A DNA stretch of 64,000 nucleotides from Flavobacteriaceae bacterium (lineage in GTDB: Bacteria > Bacteroidota > Bacteroidia > Flavobacteriales > Flavobacteriaceae): assembly GCA_017852395.1 (NCBI GenBank), contig JAFMLE010000001.1, positions 22,475 through 86,474 of the forward strand. The letters run 5' to 3'. Positions 63,027-64,000 of the stretch are shown one piece after another; the first letter of the stretch is position 1; every line of letters starts with the position of its first letter. The notes beneath the pieces are model-generated. The model did not search any database. It saw only the letters and a list, made by a program, of their open reading frames with translations, and had not been told where the DNA came from. The translations under genes and the position numbers were made by a program.

Positions 63027-63929
63027 CTATATCCAGTTGCGGGGATTTTTTAATACGTCAATCAAGCGTGCTTCCTGGGAGTTCAAACGAGGTTGGTGAT
63101 CGTATGCCCATTGCACTTTTGGGGGCAGGCTCATCAAAATACTTTCGATACGACCATTGGTTTTAAGCCCAAAAAGGGTGCCTTTGTCATGGATGAGATT
63201 AAACTCTACATAGCGGCCTCTCCGAATTTCTTGCCAATCTCTATGCGACGCATTGTACTCCAAGTTTTTTCGTCGCTCTACGATCGGGAGATAGGCGTCC
63301 AAAAACACATCGCCAATACCTGTGGTAAAATCATACCATTGTTGGGCTGTTTTTTCTGTATTGGGGCGCAAATAGTCAAAGAACAACCCACCTATTCCTC
63401 GTGCTTCGCCTCGGTGGCTGTTCCAAAAATAGGTGTCACAACGTTCTTTGTAAGTTGTGTAAAACGAGGGGTCATGCTGGTCGCAAGCGGTTTTGCACAC
63501 CTGATGAAAGTGTTGCGCGTCTTCGTCAAAAAGATAATATGGGGTTAGGTCTAACCCTCCTCCGAACCATTGATCTTGTATGTTGCCTTGCGCATCATAA
63601 AGCTCAAAATACCTAAAATTGGCATGGGTTGTCGGGACCATAGGGTTTTTGGGGTGCAATACCAAACTGAGACCACAGGCATAAAATTGAGCTTCTCCCA
63701 CGCCAAAATAGTCTTGCATGCTTTTAGGTAGTGGTCCGTGAACCCCTGATATATTGACACCTCCTTTTTCAAACACGGTACCGTTTTGGATCACTCGTGT
63801 TTTTCCACCACCCCCTTCTGGTCGACTCCATTGATCTTCAATAAATTTTACTGACCCATCGAGGTTCTCCAGCGCAGTGGTGATTTGGTCTTGTAGGGTG
63901 TTGATGTATTTAAAAAAGGAAGCTTTCAA
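63027..63929 (-). CDS. hemF: oxygen-dependent coproporphyrinogen III oxidase
   Basis: Aerobic step of haem synthesis. The 300-residue protein has EDQWSRPEGGGGKTRVIQNGTVFEKGGVN near residue 32, HANFRYFE near 100, QWFGGGLDLTPYYLFDEDAQHFHQVCK near 118 and RGEARGIGGLFFDYL near 172, all family blocks. It has no in-frame ATG; the start is TTG 63929, which gives the conserved N-terminus (KASFFKYINTLQDQITTALE). Using HemF rather than HemN points to aerobic growth. Confidence 0.94.
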   Translation of the reverse strand: MKASFFKYINTLQDQITTALENLDGSVKFIEDQWSRPEGGGGKTRVIQNGTVFEKGGVNISGVHGPLPKSMQDYFGVGEAQFYACGLSLVLHPKNPMVPTTHANFRYFELYDAQGNIQDQWFGGGLDLTPYYLFDEDAQHFHQVCKTACDQHDPSFYTTYKERCDTYFWNSHRGEARGIGGLFFDYLRPNTEKTAQQWYDFTTGIGDVFLDAYLPIVERRKNLEYNASHRDWQEIRRGRYVEFNLIHDKGTLFGLKTNGRIESILMSLPPKVQWAYDHQPRLNSQEARLIDVLKNPRNWI

Positions 63930-63942
63930 TTGGGTTTGGGAT

Positions 63943-64000
63943 TTAATAATATTCTTTTACGGCATCGACAAAGGCTTGTGCATGGGCTACCGGTATATTA
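63943..64000 (-). CDS. hemE: C-terminal end of a CDS, probably uroporphyrinogen decarboxylase (HemE)
   Basis: Only the last 18 codons lie in the window: a residue run beginning NIPVAHAQAFVDAVKEYY, then TAA at 63945-63943. This lines up with the end of HemE, where E. coli ends [22 protein letters not shown] (P, H-A, F-V-x-A-V in register). Its position, 13 bp before hemF on the same strand, fits a hemE-hemF-hemB order. The assignment is inference from a very short sequence. Confidence 0.5.
   Translation of the reverse strand, partial: NIPVAHAQAFVDAVKEYY

Noticed and set aside
1-64000. CRISPR arrays, tRNA or rRNA genes, insertion sequences, prophage or integrase
   Set aside because: No direct-repeat arrays, cloverleaf-like segments, transposase or integrase reading frames, or terminal inverted repeats were found by eye; gaps between genes are too short to hide them.

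Overview
The window reads as a compact stretch of chromosome from a marine-type flavobacterium (Bacteroidota, Flavobacteriaceae). The evidence is: the gene content (a suf operon ending in a DUF2480 gene, DUF3078, an efflux operon led by a TetR gene, lycopene cyclase), lipoprotein signals on many exported proteins, no clear Shine-Dalgarno sequences, and start regions preceded by the Bacteroidota promoter pattern (TTG, 17-23 nt, TAnnTTTG). Genes fill almost everything. The largest gap is about 160 bp, so no stretch above 300 bp lacks a gene. I see no tRNA, rRNA, insertion sequence, prophage, integron or CRISPR array.

Layout. 1-8 kb: end of an unknown gene, polA, dxs, tadA, a cold-shock gene, a small membrane protein and aspS. 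8-14.5 kb: a minus-strand RND efflux operon (tetR-like, tolC-like, hlyD-like, RND pump). 14.6-18.7 kb: isoprenoid and carotenoid genes (polyprenyl synthase, lycopene cyclase crtY), a ZIP metal transporter and thiL. 18.8-23.2 kb: a four-gene lipoprotein operon with two beta-propeller-like proteins, an MbnP-like protein and an MbnH/MauG-like dihaem protein. This is the best candidate for a poorly described system. 23.3-29.7 kb: the Fe-S assembly operon (sufA, B, C, D, S, E, a SufT-like gene, DUF2480). 29.7-34.6 kb: an exported protein, a DUF3078 outer-membrane protein, a glycosyltransferase, nadD, gmk and a YicC gene.

34.7-42 kb: a sugar-oxidation island with two TIM-barrel isomerase-like proteins, a Gfo/Idh oxidoreductase and a NupG-like transporter. 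Divergent from these are a GMC oxidoreductase and its subunit-3 partner, with a cytochrome c gene next to them. This matches the three-part layout of LacABC-type glucoside 3-dehydrogenase. 42-56.6 kb: mostly housekeeping genes and solo enzymes (M20 peptidase, DMT transporter, ArsC-like, cystathionine gamma-synthase, LpxH-like, hflX, serine hydrolase, nitrilase, Ig-like lipoprotein, comF, glycyl-tRNA synthetase, exonuclease III, OmpA lipoprotein, aldo/keto reductase). 56.6-64 kb, all minus strand: a fused peptide ABC ATPase, an exonuclease, a serine hydrolase, ogt, hemB, a cation/proton antiporter, hemF and the probable end of hemE.

Two window-wide patterns stand out. Convergent genes repeatedly meet with overlapping or abutting stop codons. 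Several conserved genes appear to start at TTG or GTG, often just after a promoter, which implies very short or absent 5' leaders.
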